From: Prototheca cutis
Lineage: Eukaryota > Chlorophyta > Trebouxiophyceae > Chlorellales > Chlorellaceae
Direction of reading: 5' to 3'
NCBI GenBank assembly: GCA_002897115.2
Contig: BCIH01000004.1
Coordinates: 5,336 to 69,335 of the forward strand
DNA: 64,000 bases
The notes under the pieces are model-generated. The model ran no database searches. It saw only the letters and a program-made list of their open reading frames with translations, and was not told the origin of the DNA. Of the stretch, positions 11,225 to 22,645 are shown piece by piece. How positions within the stretch are numbered: position 1 is the first letter of the stretch; every line of letters begins with the position of its first letter. Made by a program: the position numbers and the translations under genes.

Positions 11225-12460
11225 TCAGAGCCGCTTGAGGCTTTTCTTCTTCTCCGGGGCGGGTGCCCGTTTGGGCGCGGCCGCCGGTCGGGGTGAGGTC
11301 TTTGGCGCGCTCTCTGCGGCCTGGGCAGTCGTGCTCGCCGTGTTGGCCACGCCCGACGTTGTCAGAGGCGTTGACCTGCACAGGGAATGATGATGGTCGT
11401 TGCATCATGGGCTTTTGGAATGAAGGCCTGTGTGGGTGTGTCGGGTCGCCCGGACCCACAAACTCGGTGACACAAGCGCAGCGAGGACAAAAAAGAGGGT
11501 TCCTTCCATGGAAACACATCCATCATACAGAGGTGCCCGTCGTAGCACGAAACCACTGCCCACCCGCATCACTCGCCAACGTCCCGCACCGCTTTGCGTG
11601 GATGCTGGTGTAGAGGGCTGCCTTTTTGGCAAATTCGGCAAACCCTTCAAGCAGGAGCCGTCCCGCTTCCTCGTTCAGCGCCGACTCGGGATTTGGCTCC
11701 ACCAGCAGGCACCGGATGACGGTGAGGATGTGCCGCAGCCCGTGCTCTGGCGACCAGTCGCGCTTGAGCGTGTTGACACAAATCTCCCCGCTCGCCGAGA
11801 CATTGGGGTGGAAGATCTTGGTTAGGAAGTAACCTGTGAGTGTGGGAGTTTGGGTCGTGGGACACCCATGCCGACGAGGAATGGGTCTTAGGGTTGCAGT
11901 GGCCGCGGTCGAAATTATGATGCCGGCTTGCAAAGAGCACGAAAGAGTCCACTAAACCTTGCCTTTCGGTGGGGCAACCGGGTAATCAGAGGGAAACACC
12001 AGCTTCATCCGGAAGACACCGCCTTCAAAGGGCGTGCCAGCTGCCACAGGGGCGGGGAAACAATGGGTGAGACATCAAGACATTGCCCACGCAGCGATCT
12101 CAAACACGGCCACGAGGCGCGGTGCCAGCGCGTGCCCAGCGCACTGGACTGCAAGTGCGATCATGTCAAGCAGACTGGAGCATCACCCGGCGTGCGACAC
12201 ACACAGACTCACCTGGACCCTCATACTCCGCCTGGATATCCGTGATGTCATCCTCCCTCAGAAAGGCCTGCGTGGATCGAGCTCGGGAGGCTGTATGACT
12301 GACCAACCGTGTGGCTCTGCTGTGGAATCGGAAGCCCCTTCGGTGTCCGGCCAGGCCGCTCCCCCCTGGTCCCACGCACAATGACGCCATCGACGGGGCT
12401 CTGCTGCAAGTCTCGATACTCCTTGACCAGTTTCTGTACTGCTACCGGGGAGAGAGCCAT
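11225..12460 (-). CDS. UBE2S: ubiquitin-conjugating enzyme E2, UBE2S type
   Basis: UBE2S extends Lys11-linked ubiquitin chains with the anaphase-promoting complex. Five exons (12460-12380, 12267-12213, 12040-11963, 11833-11590, 11375-11225) give 202 aa. The fold is read as [52 protein letters not shown], then [13 protein letters not shown] with the catalytic Cys, and [19 protein letters not shown]. This pattern is specific to UBE2S rather than other E2s. A Ser/Thr/Ala-rich linker leads to a basic end, KKKSLKRL, matching the Leu-Arg-Arg-Leu-like tail by which human UBE2S docks on the APC/C. The third intron (11962-11835) has a GC donor (AAAG|GCAAGG), since only that border keeps the PPK-GYF junction in frame. 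The gene is divergent from ClpP. Confidence 0.95.
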
Positions 12461-12860
12461 GCGCTAAAAGCTGATCTCGAGAGCACAGGAGGCGTCGCGA
12501 CAAGAACAGTTGAAGCCGGCAGGGGCCCAACACGCTAGGCAGGACTGCAGGGACCAGGAGCAAATTGTAACCACCAGAAACTTCTGCTGGATTTCTTAAC
12601 ATTGCAATGCAGTAGTGTGGTGTTCTGACGCAGCGTTATCTGCGTCTGCCGACACAGAAACTCGATTCGAAATTCCTCGCGAGCTCTCGTGCTGTGGCGA
12701 GCTAGCTCGGCGATCACAAACATCATCGCCTTGGTCCCCGGCACAGACAGGCATCCCCGCCTGGACACCACATGACAGGCCGGTGTACCCTGCACAGTAC
12801 ATACTCGTTGTATTATTGCCGAGCATCTCGGGATTTATGGGGCCAGTGCAAGGGGGCAGG
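12461..12860. promoter_or_regulatory. shared 5' region of UBE2S-type gene (-) and ClpP gene (+)
   Basis: This 400 bp separates two divergent start codons, so it must hold both promoters or be a bidirectional one. I see no clear TATA element. The role is inferred from position only. Confidence 0.45.
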
Positions 12861-13276
12861 ATGTCTTCCTGCACCGTCCGGGCGCATTGCTCCCGGCCCG
12901 CAGCGCCATGCAGCCTGTCCGCGACGCGGCCTCGCACGTCATTTGGCGCCCATCAGGCACCACCCGTTAGATCAAGGCATGCAGCCAATCGGCGGAACAT
13001 CGCGGTGGCCAGCCAGCCGTTGCTCACACCAAGGCGAGCACTGGGGACCAAAAAATGGGGGGGCGTCTGGACTCGGCATGGCCATCCCGTCTGGGGGATG
13101 GCGCAGAAGCTGTCAGATATCCTTCCTTGTCCTTGCACGTGTGTGCATTGCTGGGGATGATTGGAAATGTATTCTGGCCTATGCCACGGTGGCATGATGG
13201 CCTGCGCAGCTGCGCGGCTTGTGGGTAGTCTTCGCCTTGGCTTGGGTCTCCCTACCCCACTTCTCAAGGCGACCAA

Positions 13277-13349
<73 letters not shown>

Positions 13350-14568
13350 TTCCTGCATGTGCAGGAACCAGGAAATGGCCGGCGACCCCTTCGGCATGCT
13401 GCTGCGCCAGCGCATTGTTTTCTTGGGCGGAGAGGTCACTGATTTTACGGCCGACGCCGTAATCAGCCAGCTGCTACTCCTAGACTCTCAAGACCCAACA
13501 AAGGCATGCACACATGGTTGTGTGCTTGGGAATTCAAGGGGTGGGGTTGGGGGTGTGAAGGCACGCGACGCCTCGGCGCTTTGTTTCCGTCTTGTTCCGT
13601 GGCGACAGGCATGACAGGTTTCCAGCAAGCATTCTAGCAACCCCGTGATGGTCAAACAACGTTTTTTCCTACCATGAAAACGTGAGCAGGACATCAAGCT
13701 TTTTATTAATTCACCCGGGGGCTCGGTGACGGCCGGGATGGGAATCTACGACACCCTGCAGCTGTGCCGCGCCGACGTCCAGACGTACGCCTTTGGCCTT
13801 GCGGCATCGATGGGCGCGTTTATCCTGTGCACGGGGACGCGGGGCAAGCGCTACGCAATGCCCAACACGCGCATCATGATTCACCAGCCGCTGGGCGGTG
13901 CGAGCGGAGTGGCCGACGACGTGGAGATTCAGACCAAGGAGATCATGTACCACAAGGCCCGGCTCAACCGCATCATGGCCGACGTCTCGGGCCAGCGTGT
14001 GGAAACGGTGCAGGAAGACACCGACCGCGATCGGTACATGTCCCCCATCGAAGCCAGGGACTATGGCCTCATCGACCACATCATCGGAGGCGACGAGGTG
14101 AGGTCACTGGCGGTGCGTGCGTGCGTGCGCGCGCGCATGTGAAGAGGGGTTCCGGGGGATATTTGAGGGGGGGTGTTGGATGGGTGGGTATGTTTTCCCT
14201 TTTTGGGGGGAGCTTGAAGAGGATGGTGGGTGGGGAAGGCATGCGTTAGGGAGACCGCATCATCCCAAGGGGCAGCAGGTGGGGAGACCTAGGCCGGAAC
14301 GCGTGCAGTGCCCCCGAAGCACCACTCCCACACTGCCCTTGCCCAACTACAAAGCCACAGAACCACCCCAAAACCCAAAACCCAGGCGGTGTTTAAGATT
14401 GTGGGGAGCACGACAAAGTTCCCGAAGACCAAGAAGGAGTATGTCAACTGGGGGGACGACATCGAGAGCAATGACGGCTCCAGGGGCGGCCGCTTCCTCG
14501 GCGTGCGAGAGCCTTACAAGGAGCCACTGACCCTGTATGAGGACGAGGGGCCGGAGAAGCCGCAGTGA
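12861..14568 (+). CDS. plastid Clp protease proteolytic subunit (ClpP, CLPP4/CLPP3-like)
   Basis: This is a serine protease subunit of the chloroplast Clp core. Core exons are about 13365-13503, 13690-14097 and 14386-14568. The protein shows [35 protein letters not shown], the nucleophile block [29 protein letters not shown] with the catalytic His, and [18 protein letters not shown]. All triad positions are kept, so it is an active ClpP rather than a ClpR. A first exon starting at 12861 ([17 protein letters not shown]) reads as a chloroplast transit peptide rich in Ser, Ala and Arg. Its 3' border is not resolved, because the following intron contains a 71-nt poly-C run. The intron at 13504-13689 starts with GC. 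The wording of the His block is closest to CLPP4 of land plants. The last exon adds an acidic tail. Confidence 0.9.
13278..13348. repeat. poly-C tract of about 71 nt in a ClpP intron
   Basis: An uninterrupted C run ends 16 nt before the CAG acceptor of the first ClpP core exon. Translating it yields Pro or Gly repeats that are not coding. Length may be unreliable in the assembly. Confidence 0.95.
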
Positions 14569-14941
14569 TCTGGCAGCCTTACATTCCAAGGCAACATTAT
14601 CTGTACCATATGTGAAGTATTGTTGTTTTCGGTAAAGAAAATCGTGGGGAGGGGATTCAGGAATGGATAGATCCACTGAAAGGTCCACGGCACAGACTTT
14701 GAGTGGGTTCCCTTCCCCCAAACCACCCTTTTTCCTCTGGGGTGCCGAGGGCGCGGGAACCGGACCGGGGTATATGTCGGCTTGGGCCAGGGACCACGGG
14801 GGGTCGCTCCACACAAGCAGGCGGCACTCGGGTACCAACAGCATTTTGTTGAAAGCCACACTGCGGATATAGTGTGGTGGTTCCGTAGCAGGGAACCTGT
14901 AGATACGTTTCGCGAGAGCCGTCTCGCCAGCACACAGCGCC
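14569..14941. other. ClpP-fibrillarin spacer
   Basis: This 373 bp holds the ClpP 3' untranslated region and the fibrillarin promoter, both on the plus strand. No coding motif was recognised. Confidence 0.5.
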
Positions 14942-16219
14942 ATGGCTTTCGGTGACAGGGGCGGTCGTGGTGGCCGCGGCGGCAGGAGCCCTGGAGGCCG
15001 CGGTGGCGGTGCGTTTTATAAGTTTGGGAATCTACATATGCAAAACTCGCCGTGAAGGCATGGGTCGCGAGCTTTGGCCGGGCGGTGCCGGGCGCCGACA
15101 TGCTGTTGGGCCGTGCCCAATGCCGCCCCAACCTTCGGGCGAATGCCAGGCATGCAGCATGCATATGTGCACAAATATTGTCGATGTTGTTGTTTCAGCT
15201 GTGATTCTTGCTCAACTGCAACCATCCGGACCAATCCGCGCAGGTCGGTTTGGCGGGCCTCCCGGTGGTCGCGGGGCTGGGCGTGGTGCCGGCGGCCGTG
15301 GGCGTGGCGTGGGCAAGCCCGTTGGTCGCGGAGGTCGTGGTGGCCGCGGGGGGCGTGGGGGGCGGGGCATGGCCGGTGGCGCCAAGGTGGTGGTGGAGCC
15401 TCACCGCCACGCGGGCATCTTCATCGCCCGCGGCAAGGAGGACGCCCTGGTGACCAAGAACATGGTGCCGGGCGAGTCTGTGTATGGCGAGAAGCGCATC
15501 AGCGTCGAGGTGGTGCGTTGAGGTTTGGTGAAATTGCGTGTAGAATGGCCGGATCTGCTGTTGGTTGCTGGGTGTTGGGCTGGTTGGGCAGGGAAGGGTT
15601 GGGCGAGGTTGCCTTTCTGCCAGACCGTCCGCTCACAACAATCACCCATAGAGCGATGCGCACGCTCCCACCCCATCCCACCAGACACGCACGAGCACAA
15701 ACATGCAGTAACACCGCCACCACCAATAATCCATTCGCAGGAGGGCGAGAAGACTGAGTACCGCGTGTGGAACCCCTTCCGGTCAAAGCTGGCCGCTGCC
15801 GTGCTTGCGGGTGTGGACAACATCCACATCCGCCCCGGCGCCAAGGTGCTGTACCTGGGTGCTGCCTCTGGCACATCGGTGTCGCACGTGTCAGATATCG
15901 TGGGCCCGGAGGGAGTGGTGTACGCGGTGGAGTTTAGCCACCGCTCGGGCCGTGACCTCGTCAACATGGCCAAGAAGCGACCCAACGTTGTGCCCATCAT
16001 CGAGGACGCACGGCACCCGCAAAAGTACCGCATGCTCATCCCCATGGTCGACACCGTCTTTGCTGATGTCGCTCAGCCCGACCAGGTACTAGTTGCATTC
16101 TTGTTGTGTCTGCTTTCCTTTTTCCGTGTGTGTACATATACTCGTGCTGGGGGTCCATGCCCTCCCCCGGGCTATTGCTGCAACGCTAGACCCTGACTTG
16201 ACCATCAAACTCATCCCAG

Positions 16220-16272
<53 letters not shown>

Positions 16273-16903
16273 GCACACCCCAATTGCAGGCGCGTATTGT
16301 GGGTCTGAACTCGCAGTACTTCCTGAAGAACGGCGGCAACTTTGTCATCTCCATCAAGGCGTCCTGCATCGACTCCACCGCGGTCCCGGAGGCCGTGTTT
16401 GCGCGCGAGGTGAAGAAGCTGCAGGAGCAGCAGCTCAAGCCCAAGGAGCAGGTGCGTGCGTCTGAAAGTGGTTTGGTGCAGTGGTGGGGAAGGAGGAAAT
16501 TCCCTGTTGAACCGGGAAGCATTTGCAGAGGCTTTGGACACTGGAAGACACCACCAGTCCTCCCCGCTCCAATGGCGACACCCGAGTGACGAGAGCATTG
16601 TCTAGTGACATGGCGGCGGGGTCGGTAGCGCGAGGGAGGGACTCGTCCCTTCCCGTGGCCGCCGGGACACCCGCTACCACCCGTGGACGACCTTCCATGA
16701 CTCTGACGGATTGCGCCAAGGACGCAGCGGCTGTTTGTGTGCCTTGTTGTTCCTCCCACAGTACATCTTCCCCAAACAAAGGCAACGAAAAATCACCTGT
16801 ATGTACTGTGCACCTCGATTGACTGCAGGTGACGCTGGAGCCATACGAGAGGGACCACGCGGTGGTTGTGGGCGTGTACCGCGCTACCAAGAAGTCGGCG
16901 TAG
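14942..16903 (+). CDS. FBL: fibrillarin, box C/D snoRNP 2'-O-methyltransferase
   Basis: Fibrillarin methylates rRNA guided by box C/D snoRNAs in the nucleolus. Six exons (14942-15008, 15244-15512, 15741-16085, 16290-16451, 16829-16903 plus conserved junctions) give 305 aa. The N-terminus is a Gly-Arg-rich domain split by the first intron. The catalytic part reads [51 protein letters not shown], then the SAM loop [20 protein letters not shown] and [32 protein letters not shown] and [16 protein letters not shown] follow. The end, [16 protein letters not shown], is the typical fibrillarin C-terminus. The donor after exon 2 could be 15509 or 15512; both keep frame. The intron 16086-16289 contains a 39-nt poly-C run followed by CA repeats. 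Confidence 0.96.
16220..16272. repeat. poly-C run followed by CA repeat in a fibrillarin intron
   Basis: About 39 C are followed by seven AC units, immediately upstream of the acceptor at 16287-16289. It acts in place of an ordinary pyrimidine tract. Confidence 0.9.
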
Positions 16904-17344
16904 GCACGCTTTCCAGCCTGCACCGGCCCCCGCCCCTTGTACCCTGCTCGTGTACCTCCCTTGCTCTCCTCTGCCTGCCCACGGCCACGCATGTGCCCGC
17001 GGGTGCGTGCGCGGTCTGCTGCGCAGTTTCCCCCCCTGACCGACCGAATTCTACCCGAAAGCATGTATAAGATTTCAGCACGCAGTGCAGAGGTGTGCAT
17101 GGTCGAGGGGAGCAGCAACAATTTTCAGCAAGCCGGGATCGTGGTGGCAAAAGGCAGTTGGGTCAGAAGAGAGTGGTGCCTGTAATCCAAGAGGGCATGG
17201 GTCGGGTGATTCCAGACTCATTTGGATTCCAGATGCACCGGACAGGCCACCGAACAGGGACACCATACTCTGGATTTCACGCACCCCCATCACAGGCAAG
17301 GCCATGGCCCAAAAGAAGCGTTCCAATGCATAAACAAGTCAGTG
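16904..17344. other. convergent intergenic region
   Basis: It lies between the 3' ends of the fibrillarin (+) and lifeguard-family (-) genes. No coding motif is recognised; it probably holds both 3' untranslated regions. Confidence 0.55.
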
Positions 17345-18651
17345 TCAGTCGCGGCGGTCGCCCACGAGGCGAAGGATGTAGAGGAACAGGTTGAGAATGT
17401 CCAGGTAAAGCATGACCGAGGCCCAGATGTATTCGTCCAACGTCAGCCGCGCGATCAGCAGCTGCGTGTCAAACACCAGGTAACCACAAAAGAGGAGTGC
17501 ACCAAACAGCGCGTAAATGGTCCTGTAGCATTGGAGAAGAGATCTTATTTCCGACTGATTCGGGCATCACAAGTGGGAAGCTGCCGTTTCTCGTCGTTTG
17601 CTTTCAGTCTCACAATCCTCATTTGCAACCCCCTGCAGAGCAGCAACCCCCCCCCCCCCCCCCCCCCCAAACATGAAGCCAGCAAGCGCACCGTGCAACG
17701 GGTCCTGGGTGGAAAAACAGCTGGATGATTCCCCACAAGATGGTCACCCAGAGGAATCCCGCCAGCAGCGGGCCCAGGGGCGAAAAGTCCACGCCACGGG
17801 CAGTTGCCCAGAAGCTGTACGCCGTCAGCACGGCTACGACGGAGGCGGTGAGCAGCACGGCCTGTAGCACGACGGCAGGATCATAGAACGAGCATGCCAC
17901 GCCCACCGTGGTGCTCATCGCCACCGTCTGCAATTGCATGGGGTCATTGTTTTGGGGTAAAGAGAATGTCAGCTTGCCGACTCATCGAGACGAACAATGC
18001 TGACCAGCCTGGGTCGCAACAGCTGGATCAGCACCAGAGGAGCGTCGCCATGCGGCGCGGCCCCCCCCCCCCCCCAAACACACGCGCGCGCGCGCGCTCG
18101 CCGCCACCGCCGCCGCCCCTCCCCCCCACAGCATCGATGGCCTTCCAATATGTGCGACCCCCACCACGCACCCAAAGGCCCAGGAAGAAGAGGTTTGCCG
18201 GATGGTTGTCCTTGTAGATGAAGAGGGGGATGAGCAGCAGTAGGCTCAGCACCATCAGCCCGATGCTCACTGCCAAGGAGCCGGTCAGCATGGTCTGGAG
18301 CTTGGGACTGACGTAGATGGCAGATGCCACTGCTGCCGTCAGCGTCAACTGGATGGCCACGATGCCGTACACCTGCAGTACCGTAGGCCCAGGGCAGGGG
18401 TCTTCTAGGGCGACGAGCGCTTGATGAGGTAATGCGGCCCCCTGGACACACTGTCACCATGGGATCGCAGCACCACACCACCACCGACCCCATCACCGTA
18501 CCTTGCGCACAAAGCCCCACCGCAGAGCGTTATCCGCGGCATCGATGCCGGGGTACAGCAGGCCGCTCCCGCTCTCGAGGTCGTCCGCATACTGCACACC
18601 CCCGGGCAACGCGTCAAGTGTCAGGCCGCGCTCTTTGCCAGCCACAGGCAT
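17345..18651 (-). CDS. lifeguard / BAX-inhibitor-1 family membrane protein
   Basis: TMBIM/LFG proteins are multi-pass ER, Golgi or vacuole membrane proteins linked to calcium leak and cell-death control. Four exons (18651-18502, 18372-18172, 17927-17692, 17522-17345) give 254 aa. A hydrophilic N-terminus of about 50 residues ends RWGFVRKVYGIVAIQLTLTA, the usual entry to the first helix. Later helices include MVLSLLLLIPLFI, NLFFLGLWTVAMSTTVGV, AVVLQAVLLTASVVAVLTAYSF, GPLLAGFLWVTILWG, IYALFGALLFCGYLVFDT and ASVMLYLDILNLFLYILRL. The conserved GYLVFDTQLLI and DEYIWASVMLYLDILN blocks carry the Asp residues of the pH-sensing pair. An intron in the middle holds a C run and CG repeats. The subfamily assignment (LFG rather than BI-1 proper) rests on wording and is moderate. 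Confidence 0.93.
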
Positions 18652-19184
18652 GCTGACTCCATGCATGCCATCTAGTATCCCTCACCTTGGGCTGCGAAGG
18701 GCCCCAGCCTGGAAAACCACCCATTCTGCAACCCTCGCTCCGAAACACCCCTTGAGGATCACTTGTTCGGAGCAGTTGCCGGGCAAGAGAATATCTTTGG
18801 CCGTTCTATACGTATTGCTCACGCGGTGAATGCGTTAGCAATTAACATCAGTGGACGAACGAGGGCACACTGTACTGGGGAGTGGCGTCGTGGCCCCTGC
18901 CATCTTGAGGGGCGCCCGGCGCCCTTTCCGCAACACCGCAGCCGGGGCCACCTGTCCCATCACATCCCCATCCTTGGAGAGACATTCAAGGGAAATGAAA
19001 GCTCCTCAATGTCAGAAATCAGATACATTCTTTTCTAAATTGAGCTTACGAGCTCTGCTGACACTGCGCGATCTTCTCCCTGTAGCGCTCAAGGGAAGAG
19101 CCTCCCCGTGGCCAGTGGCGCTCACCGCGAACCTCGCAACCAGGAACAGAGCCGCTCACCTACACCTGCTTTAAACCATTTCTA
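18652..19184. promoter_or_regulatory. divergent promoter region, lifeguard gene (-) and HMG-box gene (+)
   Basis: This 533 bp lies between two start codons that point away from each other. It carries a fairly AT-rich patch near 18760-19040. Regulatory role is inferred from position. Confidence 0.4.
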
Positions 19185-21713
19185 ATGGCCTCACAAATGG
19201 ATGAAATTGACGTGGACGAGCAGCTGAACGCCCTTGTGGAGGTAATGGGCGCACCGGATGTGGGAAAGTCCTGCAGGGTTCGGGGTTGTGTGTTGGAGCT
19301 TGAGACTCCTTCAAACAATCTTCAATGCACGAATAAAGGACAATAATACACTTGCATGCCATTTAAAACGCCCGAAGTCCAGTATCGGAGGCGGACTAGC
19401 CTTGCCATGACCGTTGTTAACTTGCCCGCAGGAGTTGGCACCCGATGACGAGTCGCCATACGTTCCGGCTCAGGTGGGATTGAAATGTGCTGCACGGTTT
19501 CGAGACATGCTGCAGTTTTTTCAACGCGTTCCTCGGCTCAAATGGAATCATATCTGTCTCTGTAGTCGTGTGCCTCTCCCTTTTATGCGCAGGAGGCCGT
19601 GGCAAAAACTGGCGGCGAAGGGCCACCACCTGCTTGTGACGAGGATGAAACCCCAGAGGTAACACCAGATGAACCGGCCGAGCCTATTCCGGCTGTCCAG
19701 CCTGTCGATCAGCAGCGCAGCGAGGACGATCCTGTCAACGAAAAACCCCAACCAGGCCCCGCGGTAAGATCAAGTCCGACCCATGAGATGTGAGGCCACG
19801 TATGGTGGGGTGACGAAGCCATGACCCAGGATCCTGCTGTGCTGCTGTGCAGGTCCAAGGGAGCATCGCCAGCAGGCTGCTACCGCTCCGGAAGCCACTG
19901 TTTGCCAAACCCCAGGCCGGCCCAGCACCCAAGACTCCAACAGTGCGTTGGCGCTGGTGTGATGAATAACGCCCTGCGCAGAGATTCAGGATACCGACAA
20001 GGTGATGCCCCATCCAACGTTACAGGAGACAAAGGCAACAGACGGCACTCTGTCGCAAGGAGACAAGGGAACCAACAAGGAGCTGGCACCTGAAAACAAC
20101 AAGCCTGCCACTGTGCCCAGCTTGAAGAAACGGATTGTCACTAGGCTCCCACCCGTCAGTGCGCCTGCGAAAAGTATGAGCGCCTGCCAGTTCATTGGCA
20201 TTTGCGGTGTCCTCTGGGCACTCTCCAACATGTCAAATCCATTCACATCCTCGTATGTGCAGATGCAGAGGCACCCGCGGGTGAAACGGATGAGCAGAAC
20301 GGCAAATGCGAAGAAGCCATTCCAAAGGTCCAGTGGCTGCCAGGGAGCAGGGTTCTGCACATGGTCGTTGATTGGGTGACTGTTCTCTCCGAGCATCACC
20401 GGCTTCTCAGCATTCTTGTGCTCAGTACCCTCGGCTGGACATCTTGCAGGAGCAGAAGAAGCCAGCTCTGTCCAGGACGGTGAAAACAGCATATCAGGTA
20501 CGCAGGCTTACCTGTTCTGGGTCCGCACCTGTGGTCCAGGAGTGTTTTCTGCACAGACGCTGACCTCGCCTGCACACCTTTGGAGTGGAGCACAGTCCCA
20601 ACAGAAGAGCTCGTAATCCCATAGTAATTCTGATGCATGTTTGTGTCGGAAACAGGTCCATGCTACTGTGAGCGGTACAGAGTCAAACTAGTTCATGCCA
20701 ACCAACCCTGTTCTCAACCTCTCTTTGACAGCTGTTCTGTGAGGAGCTGCGCCCACAGCTTGTGGCACAGCAACCAAAGGCGAGCATGCCCGAACTCTCG
20801 AGACTTCTAGCGGCAGCCTGGAGAGAGACGAGTGCCGAGGACAAGGCTGCATACAGCGCCATGCGAGCGGTGAGTTGTTTGGTCACGTCAAAAGAATTGC
20901 GTGCGAGGGATGTTCGACCGACGTGGGATTCACTGGGACCCAAGAGTGCAAACATATATCTTGCAGGATCTGGCTTCAAACGCCATGGCTGATGGCAGTG
21001 ATGAAGCTCAAGCAGGCTGGAGCACGGCAAAGCCAAAACAAGCTGGGAATAACAAGCGAAAGAAACGGGGTTCAGGTACGGGTCACAACCCCAGGTGGAT
21101 GCAAGGGCTGCGTTGTTGGATGTGAATCTTGGTTTCTGGTGTAGGCATCCAGAAAGATCCTCTTGTCGCTCCACCAAGCACAAGGGATGGTTGGTTTTAC
21201 ATTTGCAGGCATTGATGGCAAAGACAGCCCTGCAAACGAAGCAGATGCAGGGGATGGCGACGACACCCGTGCTGATATCAAGCGGCCGGCGTCGACAGCC
21301 AAGCGTGCTCGTGGTGCGGCGGCTCTGGTCACAGCGCAGCAGGCAGGACACGGCGATGCCGGGAATGACACTGACGACGATGAACGCGATCGTATGAACT
21401 GTGACTGGCAGAAGCACCCTGCCGCCTATATCATCGGGGAGAACGTCAAGCGAGGTGTGGATAATGTTTGGCTTCCAGTCTTTGTGGCTCCCGATGCTCG
21501 ACGTGGCTCTCTCTGTTGGAGAGGCGAGTGTGAAGAACAGACTGCAACTCCTTGCTGATGGCTTGAGTACCCCGACCTTGGAATGCAGGGCATTTCCTCG
21601 TCGCCCGTGTGGGCCTGCCCCTCACAGACTATGGCATTGTGTGTTCCAGGACTGCAAAACTCCAGCGACTTGTCGAAGAAGGCAAGTGAGGAATGATGTG
21701 CACAGATGTGCAC

Positions 21714-21802
<89 letters not shown>

Positions 21803-22645
21803 GTGACGAGGAGGTCACTCCGAAAGGGGCCAGGTGGTCTGCCTTTCTCTGCCTATCCGCTGGCATACACAAAAGATGTCTGTCCGTCGCGAATGGCACA
21901 GGCGACTCAGAAAAAGAGCAATGCCCAGTTCCGCTGGCAATGGTGGAGGACTTTGAAGCATTTGGGAAGAAGTTCAGGATGGACGTCCATGCAGCCCAGG
22001 GTGAGCACCGCTTGTTGTTGGGCCAGACAGGCTCCAAAATTTCATGAGCATTGCTGTGCTGGCGTGGGACGAACAGAACCTAGGTTCCCATGCTTTATCA
22101 CGCTTTTCAATGCCTGTCTGCATGCCCCACGACTCCCTTCAGACGATAATGAGCTGGACCTGGAGTGCCTCCCACCGGATTCCACATTGGAGATCTGCGC
22201 CCTCCTGGTACGTCCAGAGAGGCTCCTTGGGGCAGCTTGTGCCGTACGTGTCTTTGCGCAGCTGACAAGATGGGTGCGCCGGGATTGTTCTACCGGGTGA
22301 ATCCGAGCAGCCCATGTCCTCTAATGGACTCACCATGCACCGACATGACAGGGCAAGCTCCGAGAGCCGGGCTACGACCTGCACTCACGAGGCAAGAATG
22401 ACATCTGGATGAAGGCAAGTACCCCGAACGTGGGATGGCAGTGGACCGTGTTCGCTTGCGTGAACGGTCCAGGAGGGTGTTGGGCAGGTGTGCCAGGAAC
22501 ACAATATCTACGGTTCATTGCATTGGTCCCAACCCAAGAGGTTGCCACTCCCTTGCAGGTCCCCTTGCTGGCGACGTGCCGAGCACTGCAGCTTATTCTG
22601 AACGCTGAACGGCGACACGCAAGGAACGCTCTGCCTGAGGAGTAA
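19185..22645 (+). CDS. HMG-box domain protein, many small exons
   Basis: This is a probable nuclear DNA-binding protein of about 490 aa. Exons supported by phase are 19185-19241, 19432-19473, 19593-19763, 19853-19942, 19990-20158, 20263-20327, 20450-20497, 20732-20869, 20967-21075 and 21209-21454. Then come 21650-21681, 21902-22000, 22143-22207, 22352-22414 and 22559-22645. An acidic, Pro-rich N-terminus precedes one HMG box: KTAYQLFCEELRPQLV, PKASMPELSRLLAAAWRE and TSAEDKAAYSAM, the pattern of the box core. A Lys/Arg-rich stretch (NKRKKRG, KRPASTAKRAR) follows, likely a nuclear signal. An acidic segment leads to a C-terminal part (VEDFEAFGKKF, DLECLPPDSTLEICALL, GYDLHSRGKNDIWMK) that I do not recognise. 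The join between 21454 and 21650 does not keep phase in my model, so a small exon or another donor is missing there. Two introns start with GCAAGT. Confidence 0.78.
21716..21801. repeat. TG dinucleotide repeat (about 43 units)
   Basis: A perfect TG run lies inside an intron of the HMG-box gene, shortly after a GC donor at 21682. It gives long Val-Cys or His-Thr shadow frames that are not coding. Confidence 0.95.

Noticed and set aside
13161..13442. Open frames with long proline or glycine runs
   Set aside because: These are translations of the poly-C intron tract beside ClpP.
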